From Torreya grandis (lineage: Eukaryota; Streptophyta; Pinopsida; Cupressales; Taxaceae), in the NCBI GenBank assembly GCA_037957365.1, contig JARHVA010001921.1, positions 2,897,755 to 2,961,754 on the forward strand: a stretch of 64,000 bases of DNA, in the 5' to 3' direction. Each line of letters starts with the position of its first letter. Within the stretch, counting starts at the first letter, position 1. A program made the position numbers and the translations under genes. This document shows positions 1-12,417 of the stretch, in pieces. The notes under the pieces were generated by a model. It was given only the letters and a program-made list of their open reading frames with translations, did no database searches and was not told the DNA's origin.

Positions 1-32
1 GTCTTTTTGTTTTCAAAGATTTCATCATTTAC

Positions 33-2328
33 ATAGATATGTCTTGATACACTTATGATGGAGTCACTTACAATCCAACTTATGATAGAATGGCCACACA
101 AAATGACTTTTATGGCTTTTTTGAAGACCCCAATGATGCTAATATAGTTTGTGAGATAGATTTCTATCTACCTCATATTAATCATTCATAGGAACAAAGT
201 CATGAAGTAACTTACGATCCAAATCAAGACCTTGATTGGTATGAAGAGGCTTGTGAAAAGGACTTTGAAGACCCAAGTATAGATAGTATTGTCTGGGATA
301 GGGATCCATAATCTCTTTTCAAAAATTAGTACATGGAACATAGTCAAGACCCAGATTATGATCCAACTCATGATGGGGATGATATGGTTTATGAGGAAGA
401 CTTGGATGCTTTTGCTTGTGTAAGCAATCAAGTTTCATGATGTCCTTTTGTTATCTAATCTTTGGCTACCCCTAACCCTCCTTTGGATTATATGAGCCAT
501 CAAGCTCCAAAATATCCAAGGAATACCATTACCATTCCTATACCTAGTCCTTTAGCTTGTGCGAGTAATCAAGCTCCATAACACCCCTTCATCATTTTAG
601 GACCTAGTACTTTATCTTTTGTAGGAAATCAAGCTCCACATATCTATATCATTACCATATTAGGAGTTTTTCCTTTGGCTCATGTGAGTAATCATGCTCC
701 CTAATGCCCTACCATTATCCAACCATAGGCCATTCTTCCTCCAATACTAATCCTAACTAAACCTCAACCCATCCAATCATTTGAAGACAAAGCTATGTTC
801 AAAAATGGTATTTTCCAACTCATTAGAAACCAAGGCCAAGAGAACCAACCAATCCAAGATGTTTTTGTTGAATCAACCATTTGTGATAAGTTAACCTGTG
901 ATAAATTGCCTATTGATCCTATACCAGTTGTTGAGGAGTCTCACTCTGATGAGCCAATATTTATTGAGTCACTTCTTAATAATTATAATCACCTTTGGGA
1001 AAATCATTACCTCAATAATGTGCCTATTTTTTAAGAGCCTCCTATTGACAAGCCAGTCTTTGAGGAGTTGTCTCTTGACCTATTTCCCATCCTAGAGGAG
1101 TCTCACTTTGACAAACCAGTATTTGTGGAACCCATAATGCCATTATAGGTTGTTACTTATCTAATACCAAATACTCAATAAGACATCATTATAATAGAGT
1201 ACCCATTAGATGAAGATTTAGAGTTAGAGTTAGGTTTTACTCTTAGACCAACATTAAATTTAGCATCAAAATTAGAATCTAAATCAACATTAGTCTCAAT
1301 ATCAAATTCAAAGTCCTTTGAGTTAGAATTAGATTTAGATGAAAAACACGTTCATGGATATTAAAATGTTGGTTACGCATGTATCATAGATCAATTTGAA
1401 TACATTTGTGAGCCTTCTATATTTTTTGAGGATGAATACTTCAGCTTTGACATAAGTTATCCTAGTATCTTCTACAAAGATTGTGTAACCTCTCTCCATT
1501 CCATTACCATTCCACAAGCCATTACCATCAACCAAAATAGCCATATTATTGACATTCCATCTCCTACAAGGGTTGATTGGGATCAAAAAAATCACACTCT
1601 GTTGAACTACATCCATGGTGACATAGTAGTTGAAGAAGAGAAAGGAAGATAAGACAACATTCATGTAGAAAAAGAACACTCTCCTAGTGAAACCTTTTTG
1701 AAGGTGCTAAGGGACAATCAAAGTCAGAACTCAACATCTTCTAGTGACACTTTTTTGGAAGCACTAGAAGACAATCAAATTCAAAAGTCAACAATCCTTA
1801 GTGAAACCTTCTTAGAGGTGATATGGGACAATCAAGACAACTTCATTGGTGAAAACCTCTTTGAGACACCAATAGCTGAGCACAAAATTTCTTCACTATT
1901 TGATGAAGACAAAATCAAAGATCAAATCAAACTAGCTTCCAATCTATAGCCTAATCAGATGGTAGCTACTGTCAAGATCAAACAACAACAAAAATTGGTG
2001 GTCTTATTGAGAGAAAAAGTCTTCAGCCCCACCACAACCAAAATTATGTCAAATATGGCATCGACAACATTACATGTGACTGAAAGTCTTGATCTTCATT
2101 TGTTTCCCCACCATTATACATTCTATTATCATCTACCATTCCTTAATTAAACCCACCATCCATTATTTTTCCCTGTTTACCATCCATGGCCACACTTTCC
2201 TTTATAGAGGCTATAAAGATACCTTGTCTTGATTTATGAAGGAATCAGAATCAATGACCAATGAAGATCACAAAAGCATTCTTAACAATCAAATCTGCAT
2301 TAAGTTCTTGATAGAACAACTATTTTGA
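33..2328 (+). pseudogene. Acidic repeat-rich ORF of unknown function (E1 copy)
   Basis: One frame runs from a start codon mutated to ATA at 33 to about 2150 with no frameshift, though it carries a dozen or so stop codons; a small indel near 2145 moves the conserved tail to another frame, ending at 2326-2328. The product is about 700 residues and rich in Asp, Glu, Ser, Pro and Asn. It has an N-terminal part with YTYDGVTYNP; four or more degenerate repeats around SNQAP (about 420-710); a segment with ESHSDEP/ESHFDKP repeats (about 935-1130); a well conserved block IDQFEYIC...FEDEYFSFD (1387-1450); and three tandem repeats of SETFLEVL.DNQ type (1680-1840). Many stops look like former Gln codons (CAA/CAG to TAA/TAG). 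The E2 copy at 14972-17174 keeps the same blocks in the same order. No known domain is recognised; it is not Gag-, RT- or integrase-like. The first residues align with the Gag start of E3 at 35430. Confidence 0.65.
977..1010 (+). other. Covarying hairpin inside the E1 ORF
   Basis: A copy of the ATAACYRCCTWTGGGNA loop lies inside the reading frame, where it encodes NYNHLWENH. The stem has decayed here; the same position in E2 (15912-15943) keeps a perfect 8-bp stem, TAATGATT with AATCATTA. Confidence 0.55.
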
Positions 2329-2812
2329 TGAGGTGTGGGCTAGAAATTAACATGATCAAGTATTCTATTTGTATCATTTGTTGATTAGGATGGACATCTC
2401 CCCATCAATAGGAACAACAAAATCAAAAACCACACCCAAGCTAAAAACATGTACCATGACATTACCATTGTTACATATCCATCTGCCATTGTCTAAGTAC
2501 CTAACCATTCACCCCATCACTTAGGGGAAATCCTCTTACCATTTTATCCAATCTATCAAAAGCCATCATTATCCTTAGCAAGACCATACCATCCTATAAT
2601 TCTATTCCTATCTAGACCAAAGCCTATTTTTATTCATCCTACCCAATCCTATTTTGATCTTGGTTCATTTGGTTCTTCCCACACCTTTTTTGGGGGGATT
2701 CCAATCAAGTTTTAACAATCAATCTAATCCATGTTTAAATGCTAGTCTATTAAAGTAGTCTGATAGTTGATTTGGCAAGATATCTTTCATCCTATCAAGT
2801 TTGTTTATGTAA

Positions 2813-2949
2813 GCCTAATTATAACTACCCATGGGCAAATCAGTGTCTCACCAGTGTTTGCTACTAATTATAACCACCTATGGGAAAATTAATATCATTG
2901 ACATATGCTATTGTATCCTAGTTATAACTACCTATGGACAAACTAGGGG
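2813..2949 (+). other. Cluster of three covarying hairpins (E1)
   Basis: Three motif copies lie at about 2815-2843, 2864-2893 and 2918-2948. Each has the loop ATAACYRCCTWTGGGNA. The third keeps the stem CCTAGTT/AACTAGG; the first two have one or two mismatches. The three matching copies in E2 (17720-17852) have perfect stems. Confidence 0.6.
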
Positions 2950-4019
2950 AAACACCTATTTATCATGCATTGCCACATCACCTTGCCATAATTGTTTTCA
3001 TTTGACTAACCATTTACCAAATTTGAGAACTTGTTGAGACCTAGTTAGTTTTTCTCCACCTTTTGTGTGGATGGAATTACTATGACTTGAGGTCATTTTA
3101 AGACTATATGGGTCATGCTCAATTTATTTTTAGGTTACCTCAGTCCCCCTTTCCATACACTCTCATCATTTTGTGAGTAACCTAAGCCAAACTCTCTTGC
3201 CATTTTATGATTAGGTATCTTGTCATTCTCTAACGAGTTAAGATACCCTCAAAATTCCAAAAACATTCATAGCTTTTCAAAAGTCCAAAAATATTTATCT
3301 TGTCTAAGCCTAGTCAGTTATACTTGATCCACCTTATTGGGGCATTATCATTTTTAGGATTCTTTCTTTTTATTTTATTTTTAGGCTTTCTATTTGTTTG
3401 TTTATTTGAATTTATTTGTTTGTTTTTTTTTTCTATTTGTTTGTTTGTTTATTTGCTTGCCTATTTATTTACTTTCAACACTTTTACCTCGACTCAGTTT
3501 ATATGTGTTCATTAGGTGATTCCTTGCACATATTATTCTTGAGTCCATCCATATTCATCTATTAACATTGTCATCATGGTTTTTATCATTGGTACATCAT
3601 TTTTTTGAGTGTTTATTGGATCAGGAGTCAATCCTTATGTATATTTTGGCCAAGTCTTCGTGGCGTTCTATCATAAAGCCTACTATCACAAGCTATAACA
3701 AAAAATTAGCTTCAAGAAGGTCTAAAATCAATGGAGATGTAGAAGTTTCTCATTGGGACCTTGGAAAATACTCCCATCCACCTTGATCAATATAACTCAT
3801 TTGAGCATTCTAGTTTTATCATTATTAATTAAGATGAGCATATCCTCATTGATAGGTACAATTGAATCATTCACACTTATCAATCTTTTTCTTCTATTCA
3901 TCTATTTCATCACTTTTCACCCACTCATATTTAATTTGTAATCTAGGTTATATCCTTAAGTTATGCTTGTTAATTATCCCTAATTGGGGCACCATCAGTT
4001 TTAGCCAATCTAGGTCTAC

Positions 4020-4098
4020 TTAATGATTATAACTGCATATGGGTAAATCATTATTTTGACTTTTATTCCTAATTATAACCACCTTTGGGAAAATCAAC
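4020..4098 (+). other. Pair of covarying hairpins (E1)
   Basis: The first hairpin (4021-4052) has the perfect 8-bp stem TAATGATT/AATCATTA around a loop of the family type. The second (4069-4097) keeps the loop, but its stem is imperfect. Confidence 0.6.
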
Positions 4099-4375
4099 AT
4101 CCTTTTTACATCAATGCATTCAAGGATTTTATTATTTGTATTAATCTCAACCATGGGTTAATTCCACCTTTCTTCTTGTTTCTTTTCGAGGGACCACCCA
4201 TCAACAAATATGATGGCCACTCCCTCAAGGGGGCATCGTCATAAGATTCCCAAAACCATTTGGAGATTTTTTCTTCACCCATCATCTTATTTTTTGGCTT
4301 ACAAGACATCTCTCATTATTTGATAGGACATTGCTTTGCCTATATTTTACAACATCTTCCCAAATACAAGCAAAT

Positions 4376-5879
<1,504 letters not shown>

Positions 5880-7428
5880 TATTAGAGTTAAAACCACTAA
5901 GATGGGGGGGGGGTGAATCAGTGATCCCAGATAGTCCAATTCAATTCCCAACTCTTAAACATTTAGCACATATAATCATGATGCATACAAATTAACCATT
6001 ATAATGAACAAGGAAGATATAACAAGATCAAGCACATAATATATGGTATATGTGGGAAACCTTCTTAGGGGATAAAACCCATTAAACCCTAGAAGATGGA
6101 CTACAGTCCTATAAAGACAAGATTCAAAATTTAGATCAACACCAACTAATCAAGGAACATCCATCCCTTAGTTTAGTGAGACACCCATCCCACAAGGAGG
6201 AACCAACACCCTAGGCAACCAAACACCAACCCAGATACCTTGATCTAATCTCCACCTTTGATTTGATGTCTTCTTCAATTAATGATGGACTTATCTTATT
6301 TTCTCTCTTTTCTCTTTACATTTGTTCAAACCTACACACACAAATAATGCATCCAAAACATCTTGTTGGATTACTCTTCACTTCTTAGCATGTACACAAT
6401 CAAAAAACCTAAAATAACTCTATCACAACATTAATAACATGACCTATAATAACTCTTCACTTATTTTCACACTATAATAACAATCCTCAACCTACTATTC
6501 TATTCAATCCATCTACTAAGCACACTCACTCAATCAACCTTTAGGGCTTACTCACTCAATCTACCTCTTCTAGGCTCATTAGGTCCAATGATCTATGTGT
6601 TCACCTTCATCACCTCAATTAGACAAGCATGACTAATCCTCTTCACTCTGTATTATTCTTTAATGAATTTTACCTTCTCTTTCAAAGGTTTTCTTCTTTG
6701 TTTGGCTCACATTTTTCAGCACAACTCCAAATAGGCCAATTATGCCTAGTATTTATACCATACACTCATCTAACCTATCTTGGTCAGCCAAGATGCTTAC
6801 CATAATTATTATACCTTTAAAATAAGTCTTCATACATGTTACATGTAATAACCCGACACTCCTTACGTTGGCCATTAACTCATTAACTCCAAACCACTAT
6901 TAGGTCTTGGTGATACCTAAAACAATTAGGCCTTCATACTCATATGTTACAACTTCAACTCCTTGGGCCACTTTTCACTTCTACCAAACCTTCAAAAACA
7001 TCAAATATATGACCAAAATACCCTTTATTTCTTTCTCATGGGTTTATGCCACCTATAACACCAAATCAACACTCAAACCTACCAATTAGGTCTCCTTGCT
7101 CTTCATGTCTTCATATATAGAAAACATAATCTCAAAATTCTAAAGAAAACACTCAATTTTTTCACATAGAAATATGATTAGATCACATGGGTGAAACCTT
7201 AAGGACATATGAAACACCTAAATTTTCCTTCTACATTCCAACATAGGCTTTAAGTACTCAAATAAACTCTCTCAAAATGACCACTCAAACTGGTCATATA
7301 TAGTCAAAATATAGTCAAGCTATTTTGACTCTCTGTATCTGATTAGGGGCATATCATGAAATCCAATAATTTATCATAAGCCTTATAGACTTATAGAACA
7401 TCTCCATAATCATTTTATTATTTAATTA
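5880..7428 (-). repeat. E4 left (3') LTR, first part
   Basis: Homologous to 26538-28060, including the AACCCATTAAACCCTAGAAG block near 6077. It starts beside a run of ten Gs (5904-5913) where the right LTR has five. It breaks at 7428, where E5 is inserted. Confidence 0.85.
7424..7428. repeat. Target-site duplication of E5, left
   Basis: AATTA here and AATTC at 22335-22339. The uninterrupted right LTR of E4 (near 28065-28070) shows the empty site as AACTC, which confirms where E5 entered. Confidence 0.65.
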
Positions 7429-7823
7429 TGTTAGGAATAAAACACTTTTAAATCAACTTTACTATTACCTTAAACCAGATCTAAAGCTATGCAATAACAT
7501 GCATCACGAAAACATTCCTTAATTCACCATTATTATGAAAACATAAATGAGAGAAATAGATAATAAAAAATATAACATAGATATAATGTGGTTCACTGAA
7601 TGTGGGCTACATCCACCAATAAAAGTTCTCAAATAAAAACAATAATCTAAATACCAAGACTATAATGAAATTTCACTTGCACTTGCACAATGTTGTATCT
7701 CACAAGTTGATAAACCACACCCTATAATGGACACCTTCACTTTGAAAAATACCTGCACTTTGACTTTGATTCTCAAAGCCACACCCTAAAAATAAACCAT
7801 CAACCTCTAAAGGCCACACTACA

Positions 7824-7862
<39 letters not shown>

Positions 7863-8326
7863 GGAAGGAAAATACATGAAAGGAGGAGAAAATGCATCTT
7901 GCTTATCCAAGATAAGCATCATCCACTCAAGACAACTCATTTCAACCTCATCAAACTCATCCAAAAGTTATCCCATGAAGGAACACACCATACTAAGGGT
8001 CTCCACCTTTCAAGGGCACATTTTCTAACATCATGTGATCACAACCAACTCCTTGCAATAAGGAAGGTATTCCATTTTCCTAAAAACAACTAGATCCCTC
8101 AAAACAAGGAAGTCACATGGAAAATAGACAACTAATAACCAACTCTATAAAACATGAAAACATATATATTAGAAATATACTATGAATATTCCCCTCACAT
8201 ATGGAGTAAGGTTCCATAACAGGTGGAGTAGGGAAAACTATGATCTCCACATCCTTAGAGATCTCTAGGGCCCAAAAATAAATCTTAATGGTCATTTAAT
8301 AGCTCAAAAGGGTTCGAAACTCAATA
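7429..8326 (-). repeat. 3' LTR of E5
   Basis: Begins TGTTAGGAATAAAACAC on the plus strand and matches 21428-22334. It contains a TA microsatellite (7825-7859) that the other LTR lacks. Confidence 0.88.
7825..7859. repeat. (TA)n microsatellite
   Basis: About 17 TA units inside the left LTR of E5. The matching place in the right LTR (around 21875-21892) has only a short TATACATAAAATAT tract, so the expansion came after insertion. Confidence 0.95.
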
Positions 8327-8345
8327 ATCTCTCACTTGGAGACTA
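8327..8345 (-). promoter_or_regulatory. Candidate polypurine tract of E5
   Basis: On the minus strand a purine-rich stretch (CCAAGTGAGAGAT) lies directly before the 3' LTR. The match is weak and the call rests mainly on position. Confidence 0.35.
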
Positions 8346-8649
8346 TTTCTCCTGAACAAAATCTATCACTACTCAATGATCACTAAGTCCAACCAAATAT
8401 AAACATAGTCTCAACTTGTCCAATGTGACTACCTTGGTCATCATATCTGTAGGATTCTGGCTAGTATGAATCTTCTCTAGCTTTACCAAGTTCTCCTCCA
8501 AAGCTATCTTGATGAAGTGATACTATAACTAAATGTGTTTAATCCTTGAGTGGAAAGTAGAGTTATTTTCCAAATGAATAACACTTTGACTATCACTGTA
8601 TAGCCTCCCAACTCTCAAAATAAATCATATATCCAAATCATCTCCTTTC

Positions 8650-11245
8650 TAGCCTTTGTGGTAGTAACATACTCTGCCTTTATGGTTGACAAATTCATAA
8701 CCTTCTATATCTTATAAATCTAACTAACCATTGTATCTCTAAAGGTAAATATATGTATCCTATCATAATTTTATTGCTATCAATATCCCCTACCATATCT
8801 GAGTCCACATAACCATGCAAAGTGGTATCTGATCCAACATAACATAATGCAAAATTAATGGTTCCTCTCAAATACTGAAGAATCCATTTCACTCCCTGCC
8901 AATGTTCATAACTTGGATCACTCATATACCTTCTCACAACTCCCACTACTTGGGTAATATTTGGCCTAGTACAAACCATGGCATATATCAAGCTACTAAC
9001 TATCGATGAGTAAAGTACCTTGGACATCCTAAGCATTTTAGCTTCCATCTTGGGACACTGCTCCTTTGATAATCTAAAGTGGCTTGCCAAAGAGTACCAT
9101 TATACTTATCATACAATATGATAAACCTTTCCAAGACTTTCTTCACATACTCTAATTGGGATAATATCAACTTCCTCTCTTTCCTATCATGAGAAATCCT
9201 CATACCAAGGATTTTATTTACAGTACCCAAATCTTTCATATAAAAGGAGTCACGAAGCTATTTCTTGAGCATATGAATATGTTGTATGTTATTTCCTCCA
9301 ATTAACATATCATCGACATAAAAACATAATATAATAAAGGAACCATCATCAAAATGTTTGATGTACATGTAATCATTAGAAAAACACCTTTGATATTCTT
9401 GTTCCAACATAAAACAATCAAATTTCTTATACCATTACCATGGAGCTTGTTTCAAGCCATACAAGATATTTTTTAGTCTAGACACATATTTCTCCTTCCC
9501 TTTGACTTCATATCCATGTGGCTTATTCATATACAACTCTTCATTCAAATCACCATGACAAAAAATAATTTTCACATGTAACTATTCTAAGTGAGAATCC
9601 TCAACAACTAAACCAAGAACAGTCCTAATAGAAGTCATTTTCACAATAAGAGAGAAAATCTCATAAAAATCAATACCTTATTTTTGTACAAGCCCCTTGA
9701 CCACCATCCTAGCCTTATACCTCTTTCTCCCTTCATCCTCTTCTTTTATCCTGAAGATCCATTTATTTGGCAATGCACTCTTGCCCTTGGGTAGCCTCAC
9801 CAAATCTCACATTTGGTTATCCATGAGAGATCTATGCTCCTAATCCATGAATTTTCCTATTTCATCTTGGTATCTACCTATATTGCTTCCTCATAAGACT
9901 CTGGTTCTCGATTTTCAGTGAGTAACAAATAATTCAAAGAAGGAGAAAAATGTTCATGTGCTCTTTTTACCCTAGAAGATCTTCTTACCATAGGAGTTTG
10001 GGTTCCTTGAGTAGAAGTTTCCTAAACAAAATCCTTGGATACTTTTCCATATGCAATGTCATCCAAAACTGTGTACTCTTTCTATTCCTATTCCTATTCC
10101 TGTAACTTATCCTTATGCATTATTTTTTCATTAAAGACTAGATCTCTAGACCAAAATATTTTCTTATCTTTAATGCTCTATAAATGGAAACCAAATTCAT
10201 CCTCACCATAACCAACAAATGTGCATTTCTATGATTTAGCCTCTAACTTGGTCCTATCCTCTTTCTTGATGAGAGCAAAAGCTTCACATCTAAAGACTCT
10301 AAGAAAAGAATAATAAACATTCTTACCAGACCAAGCTTGTTTAGGAATGCTTCCATCTAAAGGCATAGAAGGTACTCTATTAATCAGATATACTATTGTG
10401 TTAATTGCTTCTGCCCAAAACTATAAAGGCAACCCTACATGTAACCTCATGCTCTTAACATGTTATATTATTGTTCTATTCATCCCTTTAGATACCACAT
10501 TCTATTGTGGAGTTCTTGGAACCATCTTTTGCCTATGGATTCCATTGTTAGAATAATAATAAAATCAAACATTACTACAATACTCACTTCCATTATTTGA
10601 TCTGAGATATTTCAACTTGAGACTTGTTTCATTATCAACCAATGCTTTCCACTTATTCAAAGTGTCAAATACATCATATTTATTTTTAATGAAATAAACC
10701 TAGACTTTCCTAGTTACATCATCCATAAAATTAACATAATAATTGGATCCACCAATAAAAGATACCTGAGTTGGTCCCCATAAATCTGAGTGTATCAAAT
10801 CTAACTTATGATCTTTCTTTGTGGGTCCAACCTTCAGGAACTTAACCACTTCTATTTCCCATATACATAATTCTCATAGAAGTCTAGATCTAGATCTTTC
10901 AAATCAAGCAACAAGATATGCATGATCTTATGGTTCATATGATTGATCTTGTAGTGCCACATATTTACATCTCTATCTAAACCAACTAAATGAATAGAAT
11001 CAACACTACTATTCAAATATGAAGTAACAACTTTCTTACCTCTCAAAATCAAAAGAGCACTTTTGGTAATTTTCCAATAATCTATAATAAATAATACTGA
11101 ACATCCCTCACTACCTGATTGCCCTACTAAAACCAAATTATAACTCAACATAGGCATGTGTCTAACATCCTTAAGTATCCATGTGTTCCTATTCTAAATT
11201 TTAAATTGAACACAACCTTTCCCTATTATCTCACATGGTTCATCA
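8650..11245 (-). pseudogene. E5 copia pol: protease end, integrase, RT, RNase H
   Basis: Read on the minus strand from 11245, the protease end continues from the other side of E2 (DEPCEIIGKG...LKDVRHMP). A GAG-pre-integrase region follows (MWHYKINHM, about 10950), then the integrase core with LIHSDLWGP (about 10800). The second catalytic Asp reads SNNGSEY instead of SDNG, and the Glu position reads Lys (SKGMNRTI). RT follows with FYVDDMLIGG intact (about 9310-9340) and KILGMRISHDR (about 9190). RNase H includes RPNITQVVGVVRRYMSDP, WILQYLRGT and GYVDSDMVGDID (8790-8960). Several frameshifts and stops break it. In a working element this polyprotein would process, reverse-transcribe and integrate the element. 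It is dead by two integrase active-site changes alone. Confidence 0.88.
11241..11245. repeat. Target-site duplication of E2, left (CATCA)
   Basis: CATCA directly before the TG of the 5' LTR, repeated exactly at 20398-20402 after the CA of the 3' LTR. Confidence 0.92.
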
Positions 11246-12417
11246 TGTAGACACCTAAATTTGGCCACCAATAACCTTCAACCATGCTTTTGACCAATTT
11301 CCACTTAAAATGCACAATTTGGCCTAAAAATACAAAAACATGCTAAATAAGTTGAACTTTATATATTCAAGTACTGATTCTGGCTAGGGTATCCCTAAAT
11401 TGGGCAATGCAATTTATGGGCCAACTAACTTTGATCAGATCATTCTGAGTCAATATGCCAATTTTGTACTTAGGTGTTTTGGATTGCTCTTCCTATCAAA
11501 TTTCTTGCACAAGACATGTGCCTTTGTTATTTATTATTTATAACATCCTAAATGAGATAGAAGATCTAACGCATCTGACATTGCGTTTCAATTCCCATCT
11601 AGTTGAATTTTGGACCAATAACAAGACATTTTGATCAATTTGAGTAATATGTGCACAAATTTCTTAATCATACTTAGAGATAAGTAAAAAAAATTAGAGC
11701 CTAATCAAGAACTCCATAGAAACTTGTTGAATAATTTTTTTTGGAAATATTGAATATTTGCATCATCAAGTGACCTCATTTCTTGGAAAGATATCCCTAG
11801 GCCATAAATGCCATAAATATCAAGATTCATGCCTCCCATACCTCATCAAATCCCTCCTTGCCTCTTAATTGCTCCTCTATCCAAAATATTGATTAGCCTA
11901 TTTATAAATTTTAATTACAAAATTGGATTAATCCTTATCCACACATCTCAATCTGGAGATGGACAATTCAGGGTGATTTTGATCAATCTCAAAAATCTAT
12001 AAATATGAGGCCTTACCACATCATTTCTAAGCTTAATTTGTGCAAAGTTTTAATGTAGAATTGGTTCTAAAAGCTTCATGAAAACTAGTGTTACCATGCC
12101 AAATTGATTCCAAGCCAAGCCAAGCTACAAGCCAAAGGTGCCAAGGAGAGATGGAGGTAGTCAAGCTTCCATTGCCAAGGACTTCATGAGCACAAAGCTG
12201 AGCAAGCCACTACTACAAAGGCATTTAGAGAATCTAAAGAAGGTGAAGGAATTCTTGTTGTTTTTCCTTACTTTTTAGTTGTGTTTTTCATTTTTTTTTG
12301 TTGCTAAGCTCACCCTACTAACTAGGCATGAAGATGTTAACTTAGTGTTTTTTTGATTTGGTTTCATTCACTAACACCATACTAATCTCATCTTCTTAGT
12401 CATATTCCTAGTTCACA
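11246..12417 (+). repeat. 5' LTR of E2
   Basis: Starts TGTAGACACC and ends GTTCACA, 1172 bases. It closely matches 19221-20397, and less closely the E1 and E3 LTRs. Confidence 0.93.
11998..12005 (+). promoter_or_regulatory. TATA box in E2 5' LTR
   Basis: TATAAATA followed by TGAGGCCT, at the family-conserved place. It would drive the E2 genomic RNA. Confidence 0.65.

Larger units (their letters stand above)
2329..4375 (+). other. 3' noncoding region of E1
   Basis: This segment lies between the acidic ORF and the 3' LTR and is homologous to 17175-19220 in E2 and in part to 44265-46363 in E3. It has no sustained coding frame. It contains CCATTT/CCATCC-rich stretches, a TTTG/TTTA-rich low-complexity tract (3360-3475) and hairpin motifs in two clusters (2813-2949 and 4020-4098). 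The conserved GAGGGACCA...GGGGGCATC segment (4188-4240) and the stretch before the LTR are shared by all three family members. Confidence 0.6.

Noticed and set aside
3300..3515. Hydrophobic frame that looks like a membrane protein
   Set aside because: It comes from a TTTG/TTTA-rich low-complexity tract and is not conserved in E2, where the tract is shorter.
10347..10556. Plus-strand frame in E5
   Set aside because: It is the antisense shadow of the minus-strand copia integrase.
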